Assembly: GCF_024756255.1 (NCBI RefSeq)
Contig: NZ_JANUHB010000002.1
Location: 1,054,001-1,118,000 of the forward strand
Direction of reading: 5' to 3'
Origin: Massilia agilis
GTDB taxonomy: Bacteria; Pseudomonadota; Gammaproteobacteria; Burkholderiales; Burkholderiaceae_D
DNA length: 64,000 bases
Below are positions 56,560-64,000 of this stretch, piece by piece. Made by a program: the position numbers and the translations under genes. The notes beneath the pieces are model-generated. The model ran no database searches. It worked only from the letters and a program-made list of their open reading frames with translations, and was not told where the DNA came from. Each line of letters starts with the position of its first letter. Position 1 is the stretch's first letter.

Positions 56560-57744
56560 TCACGGTCCGGTCTTGATTCCTACTTCGCTAGACTGTCTGG
56601 CCCCGTAGAGCGCCTCCGCCCGGCTGCCGGCCAGCTTGTCGGCATCCGGCATCCAGCGCCCATAGCGGCGCGCGATCATCGTCCAGTCGGCATGCCCCAT
56701 CTGCTGCGCGACCCACATTGGGTGCTCGCGGGCCGACAACATCATGCTGGCGTAGGTATGTCGGGTCTGGTACGGGTAGCGCGGGCGTACGCCGGCCTTC
56801 TTGATCGCGTACTGCCACATGGTCTTGCGGATCGGCTGGTCGCCGGCCCAGCGCTCAAGCGTCTGCGGGTTCTGGAACACTTCCTTTCCGGCCAGCCAGG
56901 TGTACTGCTTTTGCGCGTCCAGCGCCTCCAGCGCCGGAGCCAGTAGCTTTACATCGCGCATGCCGGCGTCGGTCTTGGTCACCTCGGCCTCGTCCGAATA
57001 CTGTGTGATCGCACGGCTCACGCGTACGACGCCGGCCACGAAATCTATGTCCGACCAGTCGAGCGCGACCAGCTCGGAAGTGCGCAGCCCGGTCCAGAAC
57101 GCGAACTTGATCAGGTTGTGGTTCTGGCCGGCGAGTACGCCCAGGATCGCCGCCTGCTCCTCCTTGGTGAACGGGTCGATCTCGTCGGTCTTCCTAGGCG
57201 CATCCTTCTTGCGGTAGGTCCAGCCGGCCAGCGGGTTGGAACGAAGCAGGCCATCGACCTCCACCGCCTCCTCGAGGGCGCAGCGCATCACGCTCTGGAT
57301 ATTTCCCAGGGTCTTGTTGCCGGCCTCGAGTTTGACCAGCTGGTCGCGCATGTGCTGGCGCCCAAACTCAGACAGGCGCAGCGCGCCGAACCAGGGGATC
57401 AGGCGGCCCAGCACGATCTTGCGGTAGGTGGCGTAGGTGCTGGCCTTGAGCTGCAGTTTCATGCGCTCAAGCCACTGCTCCAGATAGGGCTCGATCAGGG
57501 TGACGTCGCCCTTCTGGTCGGCAAACTTGGCGGCGTTCTTGGAGTTGGGGAACGTCGCGGCGTAATCGAAGCAGCCTGTAGCGATCGCGTGCATGACCGC
57601 CGCGCGGTGCTGCTCGGCGCGCTTTAGATTAGCGGAGGTGGGCTTGAGCGGTATTCGCTCTCGGCACCTGACGCCATTAAACATGAAGGTGATTTCGATG
57701 CTACTTTCCGATGCACCTTTAACCCCTCTCCCGTCTCTACCCAT
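56560..57744 (-). CDS. int: Phage integrase (tyrosine recombinase)
   Basis: 394 residues. N-terminal DUF3596-type arm-binding domain (GVRCRERIPLKPTSANLKRA), core-binding domain, and a catalytic domain with Arg in WTGLRTSELVALDW, the YPYQTRHTYASMM box (the first His is Gln/Tyr, as in many phage enzymes of this group), His in QQMGHADW and the Tyr nucleophile in ARRYGRWM. It integrated the element at ssrA. The start lies inside the excisionase gene (121-bp overlap). Confidence 0.95.
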   Translation of the reverse strand: MGRDGRGVKGASESSIEITFMFNGVRCRERIPLKPTSANLKRAEQHRAAVMHAIATGCFDYAATFPNSKNAAKFADQKGDVTLIEPYLEQWLERMKLQLKASTYATYRKIVLGRLIPWFGALRLSEFGRQHMRDQLVKLEAGNKTLGNIQSVMRCALEEAVEVDGLLRSNPLAGWTYRKKDAPRKTDEIDPFTKEEQAAILGVLAGQNHNLIKFAFWTGLRTSELVALDWSDIDFVAGVVRVSRAITQYSDEAEVTKTDAGMRDVKLLAPALEALDAQKQYTWLAGKEVFQNPQTLERWAGDQPIRKTMWQYAIKKAGVRPRYPYQTRHTYASMMLSAREHPMWVAQQMGHADWTMIARRYGRWMPDADKLAGSRAEALYGARQSSEVGIKTGP

Positions 57745-57902
57745 CGTTCGTACCCTTCGGTATTGATCAGATTTCTTCCGTCTGGAGCTTTAATCCAGAC
57801 CTCCCCTTCCAGCCAGATCCCATCCCTTATCTTGGTCCGGATGGCGTCCTCGGTGTACCCCGACTCAGCTGAAAACTTGGGAATTGTGACATAGCGCAGC
57901 AT
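57624..57902 (-). CDS. xis: Putative excisionase
   Basis: 92 residues. MLRYVTIPKFSAESGYTEDA, then RTKIRDGIWLEGEVWIKAPDG and LINTEGYERWVE, the pattern of the winged-helix excisionase family (Pfam DUF1233). Directs integrase toward excision. Its 3' part overlaps int in another frame, as is common in this arrangement. Confidence 0.85.
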   Translation of the reverse strand: MLRYVTIPKFSAESGYTEDAIRTKIRDGIWLEGEVWIKAPDGRNLINTEGYERWVETGEGLKVHRKVASKSPSCLMASGAESEYRSSPPPLI

Positions 57903-57919
57903 AGTACTTGCTGAAACGA

Positions 57920-58447
57920 TCAGTCCTTGGTCCTTGGGGTAGCCTTGCCCTCCTTGGCTGCGATGGCGGCGTCAATGACCTCATCAAGTGCCGACTCGGT
58001 GAGCACTTCGTCGGTTTGGTCTTCGCAGAAGGGAAGGCGGAACATGACAGCGCATATCTCACGTTGCCCGGGTTGCAGTTCAATGTCATCGCTGCGCAGC
58101 CACCGATACCTTGCCGCATCCCTCGCATCCTCCCCGCCTTGCCCGCCTGCTTTGATGGCGGCGCGAGCACGGATCAGCGCTTGCTTGGTACGCGGTCCTC
58201 CATGGCCTTCGGCAATGCACCAGTCCAGCTCGCCAAGCAAATCCAGCTCCCCCGCTTGCGCTGGAATGGGTGCGGGCTGGGTGGTGCGGCGGGTCCATGC
58301 GTCAATCTGCTGATCTAACATGTCGAATTCCCATCCATTGAAAAAGCATCCGTTCTTCGGGTGCGTGTAATATCCATCATCACCTCCCAGCTTGGCGCTG
58401 CAAAAAGGGCATGGCAGCGGCTCCTTTCCGATATCGAGCGCGCTCAT
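57920..58447 (-). CDS. Phage protein with Lar-like zinc finger
   Basis: 175 residues. N-terminal LPCPFCSAKLGG, then a NGCFF pair and IDAWTRR, resembling the small zinc-knuckle fold of Lar restriction-alleviation proteins. The rest (DARYRWLRSDDIEL) is typical of uncharacterised phage early proteins. ATG 58447 overlaps the stop of the gene upstream. Anti-restriction is only a guess. Confidence 0.7.
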   Translation of the reverse strand: MSALDIGKEPLPCPFCSAKLGGDDGYYTHPKNGCFFNGWEFDMLDQQIDAWTRRTTQPAPIPAQAGELDLLGELDWCIAEGHGGPRTKQALIRARAAIKAGGQGGEDARDAARYRWLRSDDIELQPGQREICAVMFRLPFCEDQTDEVLTESALDEVIDAAIAAKEGKATPRTKD

Positions 58448-58725
58448 GCATCCTCCATGCGGATTTCGTACCGCCAAAACTTTTGATGACCGTCCTTATC
58501 AACCTGCCCGTTCGGCCCCATCCAATCCATCGTGACGCGCGCCGCCTCGGTATCTTGGGAATACTCGACTGACCCGCGCTGCGCTTGCGACGGTAGTTGC
58601 TCGTCGTAGTAGTGCGCCATCGGCGGTTCGCATACCCTCGTGACGCCGTAGGACAGTGGACGAGGGTATGCCGAAATGAAGCGGTCGAACTCGTTCTTCG
58701 TGACCTCTTTCAGGGGTGCGATCAT
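58444..58725 (-). CDS. Phage hypothetical protein
   Basis: 93 residues, starting MIAPLKEVTKNEFDRFISAY, with DTEAARVTMDWMGPNGQV near the end. No family recognised. Overlaps both neighbours by four bases (ATGA), so it belongs to the same early transcript. Confidence 0.65.
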   Translation of the reverse strand: MIAPLKEVTKNEFDRFISAYPRPLSYGVTRVCEPPMAHYYDEQLPSQAQRGSVEYSQDTEAARVTMDWMGPNGQVDKDGHQKFWRYEIRMEDA

Positions 58726-58949
58726 GCCTGCTCCTTCCCGCCTACTGGCCCCGCCTCAACGCAAAACGCGTCGCAATTCTCGATCCACTTGTCCGCCCAT
58801 GCATGCGCGCGCTGCAACCGGCGGCGCTGCGAGAACGGGGGCCAGCAGAAAAAGCTAACCCCGACGCGCCGGCCGGTGGCTGCGTTGTACACCTCGGCAA
58901 TCACCATGCCGGTATCGGCCTGCTCAATGGTCTTGGAAAAGCGGCTCAT
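58722..58949 (-). CDS. Phage hypothetical protein
   Basis: 75 residues from ATG 58949: MSRFSKTIEQADTGMVIAEV, then RRLQRAHAWADKWIENCDAF. The frame is open further upstream but that part is antisense-like. Stop and start overlaps on both sides. Function unknown. Confidence 0.6.
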   Translation of the reverse strand: MSRFSKTIEQADTGMVIAEVYNAATGRRVGVSFFCWPPFSQRRRLQRAHAWADKWIENCDAFCVEAGPVGGKEQA

Positions 58950-60190
58950 GCTGCACCGCCTGCTGGCTCGGGGTGCGATGGGGCGGCGGCAAGCATGGCG
59001 TCGTAGATGCGGCACATCTCGGTGCATCTCGGCTGATTGTCGCCTGCCAGAGCAAGCCATGCACGATGCAGCATGGTTCCGGTTTTGGGGTCTTTCGGCA
59101 CCACCTTCCACCCTTCCGGCGCCACTGGTGCGCTGCGAGCGGCGGCGGCACATGCGGCCCCGTACTCGCGCATCTGGTCGGCGGTGAAGATGTCCGCGAG
59201 ATCATCAGCGGCGTACTTCGGCTTCGGCAGCGGCGGCAGCTCCCCGTCCACTACAGGCGCTGCTGGCTGGGCGAGTGCGGCGCGATATCCCGCTGTAAAT
59301 GCGGTTGCTTTGCGTAACGACAGGTCGGCCCCGTTTCGGTATTTGTCCCACGCCGCCTCGAGCGACCGTTCATCCAGCGGCGCTGTTGCGCGGCCAGCGC
59401 CCATCAATCGCAGTCCGTGGGCCGCAGCAGCCATGGCCCGCTCGACGCTCTGCGACTCGACACTCTTGGCTTGCGCTTCCAGTTCCAGGGCCAGCCCCAG
59501 CCAATCAACGCCAGCAACCTCACGGCCAGCAAGGGCGGCACGCACATTGCGTTCCGTGTGGGCGTCAACGATCCTGATTTTGTCCTCACGCGGGTAGTTC
59601 TGCGTGAGGATAATCATGGCGTCGGGGTTGTCCGCGATGCTTTCGCGGCGGTCGATGCGTTGGCCAGCAGCCTCACGGCTTGGTGCTGGGGCGCTACCTT
59701 TAAGGATGCGGATGGCTTTTGCGCAACCAAGCGGCGTCGGCCATTCCGTGTCGTTCTGACGCTCGCACAGCTTTGCTGCTTCTTCCAGAGCAGCCTCACG
59801 CTCCCCGCTCGCGCTTGCCGTGGTGGCCGCAGGGGATGCGAGCAAACCCTCGCAGTACGCTTCACGCATGGCGTTGCTCACCGTGCGTCCCTTCTGCTGC
59901 TCGGAAGCCATCCATGCGTAGCTGGCGTCCTCGGCCTGCTCCGTGGTGGCCGCTTGCGGTGCCGGGGTGGCGCGGCGGTTCCACTGCTCTGCAAGCAATC
60001 CGTCAACGCTATCCATCAACGCGATGCGCATGTTCGTGGAACTGCCACAGGCTGAGTTCGTGCACTCGATCCAGTAGCCGCTTTCGCCATCGGTCTGCAA
60101 CTTTGGCTGGCTGCCACAAAAAGGGCATGGCAAAAGGTTACCGCTCGTTGCGCTGCTGTCCGGGGTATCCGTGTGGGTGGTGGTGGTCAT
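58946..60190 (-). CDS. Phage protein with N-terminal Lar-family zinc finger
   Basis: 414 residues. Residues about 19-75 carry the Lar signature: LLPCPFCGSQPKLQT, YWIECTNSACGSS and AEQWNRR. The rest is an Ea22-like phage early protein ending APEGWKVVPKDPKTGTM and YDAMLAAAPSHPEP. Lar proteins relieve type I restriction; here the finger is fused to a large unknown part. ATG 60190 is chosen to begin MTTTTHTDTPD. Confidence 0.75.
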   Translation of the reverse strand: MTTTTHTDTPDSSATSGNLLPCPFCGSQPKLQTDGESGYWIECTNSACGSSTNMRIALMDSVDGLLAEQWNRRATPAPQAATTEQAEDASYAWMASEQQKGRTVSNAMREAYCEGLLASPAATTASASGEREAALEEAAKLCERQNDTEWPTPLGCAKAIRILKGSAPAPSREAAGQRIDRRESIADNPDAMIILTQNYPREDKIRIVDAHTERNVRAALAGREVAGVDWLGLALELEAQAKSVESQSVERAMAAAAHGLRLMGAGRATAPLDERSLEAAWDKYRNGADLSLRKATAFTAGYRAALAQPAAPVVDGELPPLPKPKYAADDLADIFTADQMREYGAACAAAARSAPVAPEGWKVVPKDPKTGTMLHRAWLALAGDNQPRCTEMCRIYDAMLAAAPSHPEPAGGAA

Positions 60191-60198
60191 GGTTGTCC

Positions 60199-60483
60199 TT
60201 AGTCGTCGGTTTTTGCGGCGCAGAGCCAATATTCGTGCTTCTCGTTTGCGCGCCCGTATTGCTGTTCGATGTCGATGTCCCATGTGGTGCGCGCCTCAAG
60301 GATCGGCGCATCGGCACCGCTGAATCCCCACGCGGTTTCCATCCTTCCGCGCACGCCTGCGCCACCATTGAACGTGCCATCAGGGTCGCTGAACGAGGAA
60401 AACACGACCAGTTCCTTGCCGTGGCGAGCGCGGATCACTGCCGCCACTTCTGCACTTGTCGGGATACGCTTCCAGTCACGCAT
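60199..60483 (-). CDS. Phage hypothetical protein
   Basis: 94 residues: MRDWKRIPTSAEVAAVIRAR, a VVFSSFSDPDGTFNGG middle and EHEYW-like end. No family recognised. Eight bases overlap the upstream gene's end and eight lie before the next start. Confidence 0.65.
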   Translation of the reverse strand: MRDWKRIPTSAEVAAVIRARHGKELVVFSSFSDPDGTFNGGAGVRGRMETAWGFSGADAPILEARTTWDIDIEQQYGRANEKHEYWLCAAKTDD

Positions 60484-60781
60484 CGCCGCCCCCTTTCTGG
60501 CTGTCGGCGGTCTTCAGGTACTTGCGCACGTACTCCAACGCGGCTGTTTTCGCTGTTTCTTCATCAAGAACCGGGTTGTCGCATGTGTTCTTGTGCGGAA
60601 CGCCGGACTGCCAACCAGCTACCCAATACCAGCCACTTTTCCTGCCCTTGTTGATCCGGCCGTCGATGTATCCAGTGGTAGCGTAGCGCCGCTCTCCGTC
60701 GCGCAGCTCACTGCCCTGCGGACCAGCCACCACTCCGGCAAGTCCTTTCGGGCGAGGGTTCTTCTTCCAGCGTAGGGCCAT
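60476..60781 (-). CDS. Phage hypothetical protein
   Basis: 101 residues from ATG 60781 (MALRWKKNPRPKGLAGVV), with the RYATTGYIDGRINKGRKSGW stretch and a GWYWVAGWQ segment. Starts inside the stop of the gene upstream; a GTG three bases earlier is possible. Function unknown. Confidence 0.65.
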   Translation of the reverse strand: MALRWKKNPRPKGLAGVVAGPQGSELRDGERRYATTGYIDGRINKGRKSGWYWVAGWQSGVPHKNTCDNPVLDEETAKTAALEYVRKYLKTADSQKGGGDA

Positions 60782-62061
60782 CACGCACCGCCCACAGCGT
60801 TCTGGCTGTCGTCTGCCGGGGTGCGGCGGCTGATGCTGATGGTTGCGTCATCGAACGCGAGCGGTGCCAGCTTGCGCACCTCGTCCATCGTCAAGCCCTT
60901 GATGGTCACAAAGTTGAACTCGCGCTTGATGACAATGCCATGCTCGCCATCCTCATCCTCAAGCTGGCCGATCTCGCACAGGTTGCCCGACAGCTTCAGC
61001 GCATCCCTCACCTCGGCTTGTGCGGCCTTACCCTCCACCGCATCACGCAGCAGGCCAAGCGCGTGCTCGCACGGCACCATGCTCCCGGTCGATGCCATTT
61101 CACCCAGCTCGGTTGCCAGAACTTCGCGTGCTGCGAGGTGCAGGGCATCGGCTTGTACGGCCTGTGCGCCAAATTGCGGTGCGACTTTCAAGATGCACTC
61201 GACCAGGTGAGCACGCTCGTGTGCATCGCTGCTGAACGGCTCGTCCTCGTCGCCCCGGCTGAACCAGTTCAGGTCATGGGTGCGGTGGATCAGGTCAAGG
61301 ATTACGCCAGCAACCTGCCCAGCAGCCAGTGCGGGCTGTGCGCTGGCAGGCTCACCATTCATTGCGAGATCGTCGTCAACTTCGGTCGGACCGAGATACT
61401 GGCTACCCTCGTCTGGGTATTCGGTGCAGTAGGCATAGAGACCTTCTGGTTGATCGGCCCACACGGCAGGGCGCTCCATGATCGACACTTCCCCGTCATG
61501 GCCGCCGAAGAACTCAACAAGTGCCTTCGCTTGGCGCAGCGTGATTTCGATTGTGGGAACGTCGCCGTGCTTCACCAGACCGGCCGATTTGGCCTGTGCG
61601 CTGGCATCTGGTGCAGCGCCGGAGATGTCCGCGCAGTAGTCGAGCAGATCGCCACGGTTGTCACTCTGCTCGCCTTCCTGCGCGACCGGGGCGGATTGCG
61701 CTGCGCTGGCCTGCGTGGGAGCGGCCAATGCGATGTATTTCTGGATTGCCGGTCGAAGTGCCTGCTTGAGGTTGTTCCAAAGCTGGCCGGTGATCGAGTT
61801 TTCAGGAGCTTTCTCGATGAACTCCCATGCCGCGTCGTTCAGCGCCTGCTCATCCACCTGATCCACCGCCCCAGCCTTAGCCTGGCGCGCGAGGTGGGCG
61901 ATGACCGCGTTTGCTACCATCATCGGCGGCACGCTCTTGTCGATAATCCCTGCCTCGATCAGCTCTTGGCGCACCATGTCCATACAGTCGGCCATCCCCT
62001 GCGTCGCGAGGTTCGTGCCCGGCTGCTCGGCTGCGCCACCGCTATACTTGTTGTCGCTCAT
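60781..62061 (-). CDS. Large phage early protein (Ea-like)
   Basis: 426 residues, acidic and Ala-rich (MSDNKYSGGAAEQPGTNLAT, EITLRQAKALVEFFGGHDGE, later IKREFNFVTIKGLTMDEV). No catalytic motif seen. Belongs to the uncharacterised proteins found between excisionase and replication genes of such phages. ATG overlaps the HNH gene's stop. Confidence 0.72.
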   Translation of the reverse strand: MSDNKYSGGAAEQPGTNLATQGMADCMDMVRQELIEAGIIDKSVPPMMVANAVIAHLARQAKAGAVDQVDEQALNDAAWEFIEKAPENSITGQLWNNLKQALRPAIQKYIALAAPTQASAAQSAPVAQEGEQSDNRGDLLDYCADISGAAPDASAQAKSAGLVKHGDVPTIEITLRQAKALVEFFGGHDGEVSIMERPAVWADQPEGLYAYCTEYPDEGSQYLGPTEVDDDLAMNGEPASAQPALAAGQVAGVILDLIHRTHDLNWFSRGDEDEPFSSDAHERAHLVECILKVAPQFGAQAVQADALHLAAREVLATELGEMASTGSMVPCEHALGLLRDAVEGKAAQAEVRDALKLSGNLCEIGQLEDEDGEHGIVIKREFNFVTIKGLTMDEVRKLAPLAFDDATISISRRTPADDSQNAVGGA

Positions 62062-62552
62062 TTATCTTCTCCAATCGGGTTAAGGCATGCAAAATCACCA
62101 AAGTATTGGATGGCAGCCTTGTTATAAGCATGGGCAGCCTCATCAACTGATTCGAAATACCCAAGGAACCGAGTGACGCCATTGAGCTTTATCTCGGCTT
62201 TGAACTTCCTCCGTTTCGCATCTAGAGAAACGCCTTTAGCTTTAACCGCGCCCTTTACGCCCATGTTCATGTTGTTTTGGCTGGGGCTTGCCAAGCGAAG
62301 ATTTTCTATCCTGTTATTCGATCGGTCCCTGTCTAAATGATCGACCTGTAATCGGGGCCACTCCCCGTAATAAAGCGCCCAAGCAACGCGGTGGGCAGTT
62401 CTCGTTGTGCCGAGCAGATTCAGTTTGAGATAGCCCTTGCTAGGCGCTCCTACATGGCGACCAGAAGGCCTATGAAACAACTCGCCAGTTGCTGGGTCAT
62501 ACCTGAATTTTTCGCGGAGATAATCGACACTGATTTCTTTCGTAGCGGTCAT
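62058..62552 (-). CDS. HNH endonuclease with AP2-like domain
   Basis: 164 residues. HNH core: TAHRVAWALYYGEWPRLQVD, then HLDRDRSNNRIENLRLAS, then an AP2/ERF-like DNA-binding stretch (KGVSLDAKRRKFKAEIKLNG, TRFLGYFESVDEAAHAYNKA). This pair is usual for free-standing homing endonucleases of phages. The gene is visibly poorer in GC than its neighbours, consistent with a separate origin. GAGGGAAATGGT precedes ATG 62552. Confidence 0.88.
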   Translation of the reverse strand: MTATKEISVDYLREKFRYDPATGELFHRPSGRHVGAPSKGYLKLNLLGTTRTAHRVAWALYYGEWPRLQVDHLDRDRSNNRIENLRLASPSQNNMNMGVKGAVKAKGVSLDAKRRKFKAEIKLNGVTRFLGYFESVDEAAHAYNKAAIQYFGDFACLNPIGEDK

Positions 62553-62565
62553 ACCATTTCCCTCG

Positions 62566-63168
62566 TTAATCTTTTTGAGGTACTGGTGGGACAGGGACGG
62601 CGGCGAGCGCATTGATAGCGGCCACTACGCGCGCTTCGGCCCGACGCACCTTTTCCTCGACGCCCGGTCCGCCTTTGCCGAGGTTGCGGGCATGCTCATG
62701 CTCGCAGTCGCCCAATTCGCGCGCTGCCGACAGCGCCTCATCGCGCAGCGCCTTACGATCTTCCGGCACCTGCCCCGCAGCTGGCCGTGCCCCGCAATCG
62801 CACGGCCCGTTCGGCATGGCCGGTTCGTTGTGCATGGCGCAATCGCTTGCGTGCACTGCTGGCTGTGCTGCCTTGGTGGCGAGAAGCGCCTGAACGTCCT
62901 CGACGCGGTAGTAGGCGCCATGCGACATCGGATTCATCAGCGAGCCGATCAACCCGTACCGCGTCAACCCGCTCGTACCGTCAGCGGCGCGTTGCGAAAG
63001 AACATGGCGCTCAACCGCCTGGGCAAACTCGACCAGCGTAGCCGGCCCGAACATATATACCGGCTTGCCCCCATCCTCGATCACGTCATAGGCGTTTTTC
63101 TCACCCAGCTCCAAGACCCGCTCTTTAGTCAACCCGCTCACTGCAGGAACATTAGTTTTGCTATTCAT
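62566..63168 (-). CDS. Phage hypothetical protein
   Basis: 200 residues: MNSKTNVPAVSGLTKERVLE, then NAYDVIEDGGKPVYMFGPAT and SHGAYYRVEDVQALLATKAA. A Cys-rich SDCAMHNEP and GPCDCGAR stretch lies in the middle. No family recognised. First gene of the minus-strand early run; the promoter should lie between here and 63321. Confidence 0.7.
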   Translation of the reverse strand: MNSKTNVPAVSGLTKERVLELGEKNAYDVIEDGGKPVYMFGPATLVEFAQAVERHVLSQRAADGTSGLTRYGLIGSLMNPMSHGAYYRVEDVQALLATKAAQPAVHASDCAMHNEPAMPNGPCDCGARPAAGQVPEDRKALRDEALSAARELGDCEHEHARNLGKGGPGVEEKVRRAEARVVAAINALAAVPVPPVPQKD

Positions 63169-63320
63169 CGTTTCTCCGTTCAGTGAATGGTGTAGCGGGC
63201 AAACTGGCAGCCGGCCAAATGTGGTTTGCCAAGGGGCTGATGGCAGCTGATGCAGCGGCTAGTCCGCCGCGTAATGGGATGTGCTACGATTCCCGTCTTA
63301 ATAGATCCAAAGGAGACAAG

Positions 63321-63563
63321 ATGCGCATCATGCGAGGTACCATTTATCGGGATTACACCGTGGTAGTGAACCCAACGGGTGCTCCAGAAGGGCGATTCCG
63401 TGACGCCTTCTCTGTGCATAAACACGTCGACGGCGAGCCCGATTTGCGTGTCACGGTCTACCAGCGCTCGATTTCGGAAGCCACCGAGTACAACACCGAG
63501 AAGGAGGCTGTCGAAAGCGCACTTAAGCATGCTGGTGTTTGGATCGACGGCGAGTACCCGTAA
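63321..63563 (+). CDS. Small phage protein, divergent
   Basis: 80 residues: MRIMRGTIYRDYTVVVNPTG, then RFRDAFSVHKHVDGEPDLRV and KEAVESALKHAGVWIDGEYP. AAAGGAGACAAG upstream is a good ribosome site. The only plus-strand gene in this part of the prophage. No family assigned with confidence. Confidence 0.7.
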   Translation: MRIMRGTIYRDYTVVVNPTGAPEGRFRDAFSVHKHVDGEPDLRVTVYQRSISEATEYNTEKEAVESALKHAGVWIDGEYP

Positions 63564-63697
63564 CCTATAGTCATAGCGGAAAAGCATGCGCCTCCGTATT
63601 TCGGATGAGCACAAGTCTGAGCTTACGAACTTTTGTTGCCGATTCGCTTCCATAGTTTCCCCAATCTTCTTTTTGTAATGGTCGTGCTGCAGTGCTG

Positions 63698-63949
63698 CTA
63701 CGCCGCAGATTTTCCCGTCCGCGTTATCTGAACCTGAGCGCTATCGATCCCATCAGCCTTGCCTGCGAGGTACACCGTCATCTCGATGTGTCCGCCAGCA
63801 CGGTTCATCGTCAGGCCATTGATGAACTGGTTGAGCCCTTCATGGATTACCGGCCTGGCGCAGTGAAACGACTTCAATAGCAAAAGCTGGTGCTGGTAGC
63901 CGGCCTCATCTAGCGGCTCATTCTGTTCAGGGCTGGGGATCTTTCTCAT
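63698..63949 (-). CDS. Phage hypothetical protein
   Basis: 83 residues: MRKIPSPEQNEPLDEAGYQH, QLLLLKSFHCARPVIHEGLN, then a strand-rich end (GGHIEMTVYLAGKADG). No family recognised. The frame stays open to the window edge upstream of the ATG, so the true start could lie further out. Confidence 0.5.
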   Translation of the reverse strand: MRKIPSPEQNEPLDEAGYQHQLLLLKSFHCARPVIHEGLNQFINGLTMNRAGGHIEMTVYLAGKADGIDSAQVQITRTGKSAA

Positions 63950-64000
63950 CGTTGACCTGTGCCTTTTCAGCTTTGGCTGCTTCCTGATCGATCTGATCCA
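63927..64000 (-). CDS. 3' end of a phage gene (partial)
   Basis: A frame entering from beyond the window, reading DQIDQEAAKAEKAQVNDEKD and stopping at TGA 63927-63929. Composition is protein-like, and it would overlap the next start by 23 bases, as other genes here do. Too short to identify. Confidence 0.35.
   Translation of the reverse strand, partial: DQIDQEAAKAEKAQVNDEKDPQP

Overview
The window is GC-rich chromosomal DNA of a betaproteobacterium, most likely an Oxalobacteraceae member of the Massilia/Telluria/Duganella group. Reasons: the order gyrA-serC-pheA-hisC-tyrA-aroA-cmk-rpsA-ihfB-lapA-lapB, the divergent gyrA / ompA-ubiG-gph arrangement, a kinase-only RfaE, and a tmRNA tag ending in ALAA. 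The assignment is inferred from gene order and family memory, not from a search.

Layout. 1-6.4 kb: pirin (partial), a TIGR03118 secreted protein, xseA, sodB, a DUF4239-like membrane protein and a MYG1-family protein. 6.5-13.3 kb: an RstA-like response regulator and an RstB-like sensor kinase on the + strand, pushed 4.7 kb apart by an opposite-strand block: two paralogous lipoproteins, a MipA/OmpV porin-like protein and an unknown exported protein. 13.4-19.6 kb: a DsbA-type thioredoxin fold protein, then a vitamin B12 uptake operon (btuB, permease, ATPase, BtuF-like binding protein) behind a cobalamin riboswitch. 19.7-27.3 kb: M1-type metallopeptidase coupled to a membrane protein, extradiol dioxygenase, a TetR/SnoaL-like divergent pair with a clear operator, RbgA-type GTPase, a 65-aa membrane peptide, a histone-deacetylase-like hydrolase. 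27.5-32.5 kb: moxR, DUF58, TgpA transglutaminase and lytic transglycosylase, the last three overlapping start-to-stop. 32.5-36.5 kb: an AT-rich pocket, a small HTH-like protein, cysM, an M28 peptidase, a ComEA-like protein. 36.9-52.6 kb (minus strand): the long housekeeping cluster from gyrA down to ugd and rfaE1. 52.9-56.5 kb: ompA, ubiG, gph, a glycine-zipper protein and ssrA (tmRNA).

56.5-64 kb is the left end of a prophage inserted at the 3' end of ssrA: integrase and excisionase, then a train of overlapping minus-strand early genes, several with Lar-like zinc fingers, interrupted by an AT-richer HNH-AP2 endonuclease gene. The right end lies outside the window.

Two families of dispersed palindromic repeats run through the chromosomal part. 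Family A (ends GTAGGGTGGGC / GCCCACCCTAC) has five copies, one of which supplies the xseA stop codon. Family B (CGTCGTCCCCG / CGGGGACGACG) has six copies, all between 36.7 and 53.9 kb, and punctuates the housekeeping cluster. The most unusual region is the split RstAB-like system with its lipoprotein pair: both lipoprotein genes carry the same ~30-bp upstream element made of 11-bp direct repeats, the geometry expected of an OmpR-family operator.
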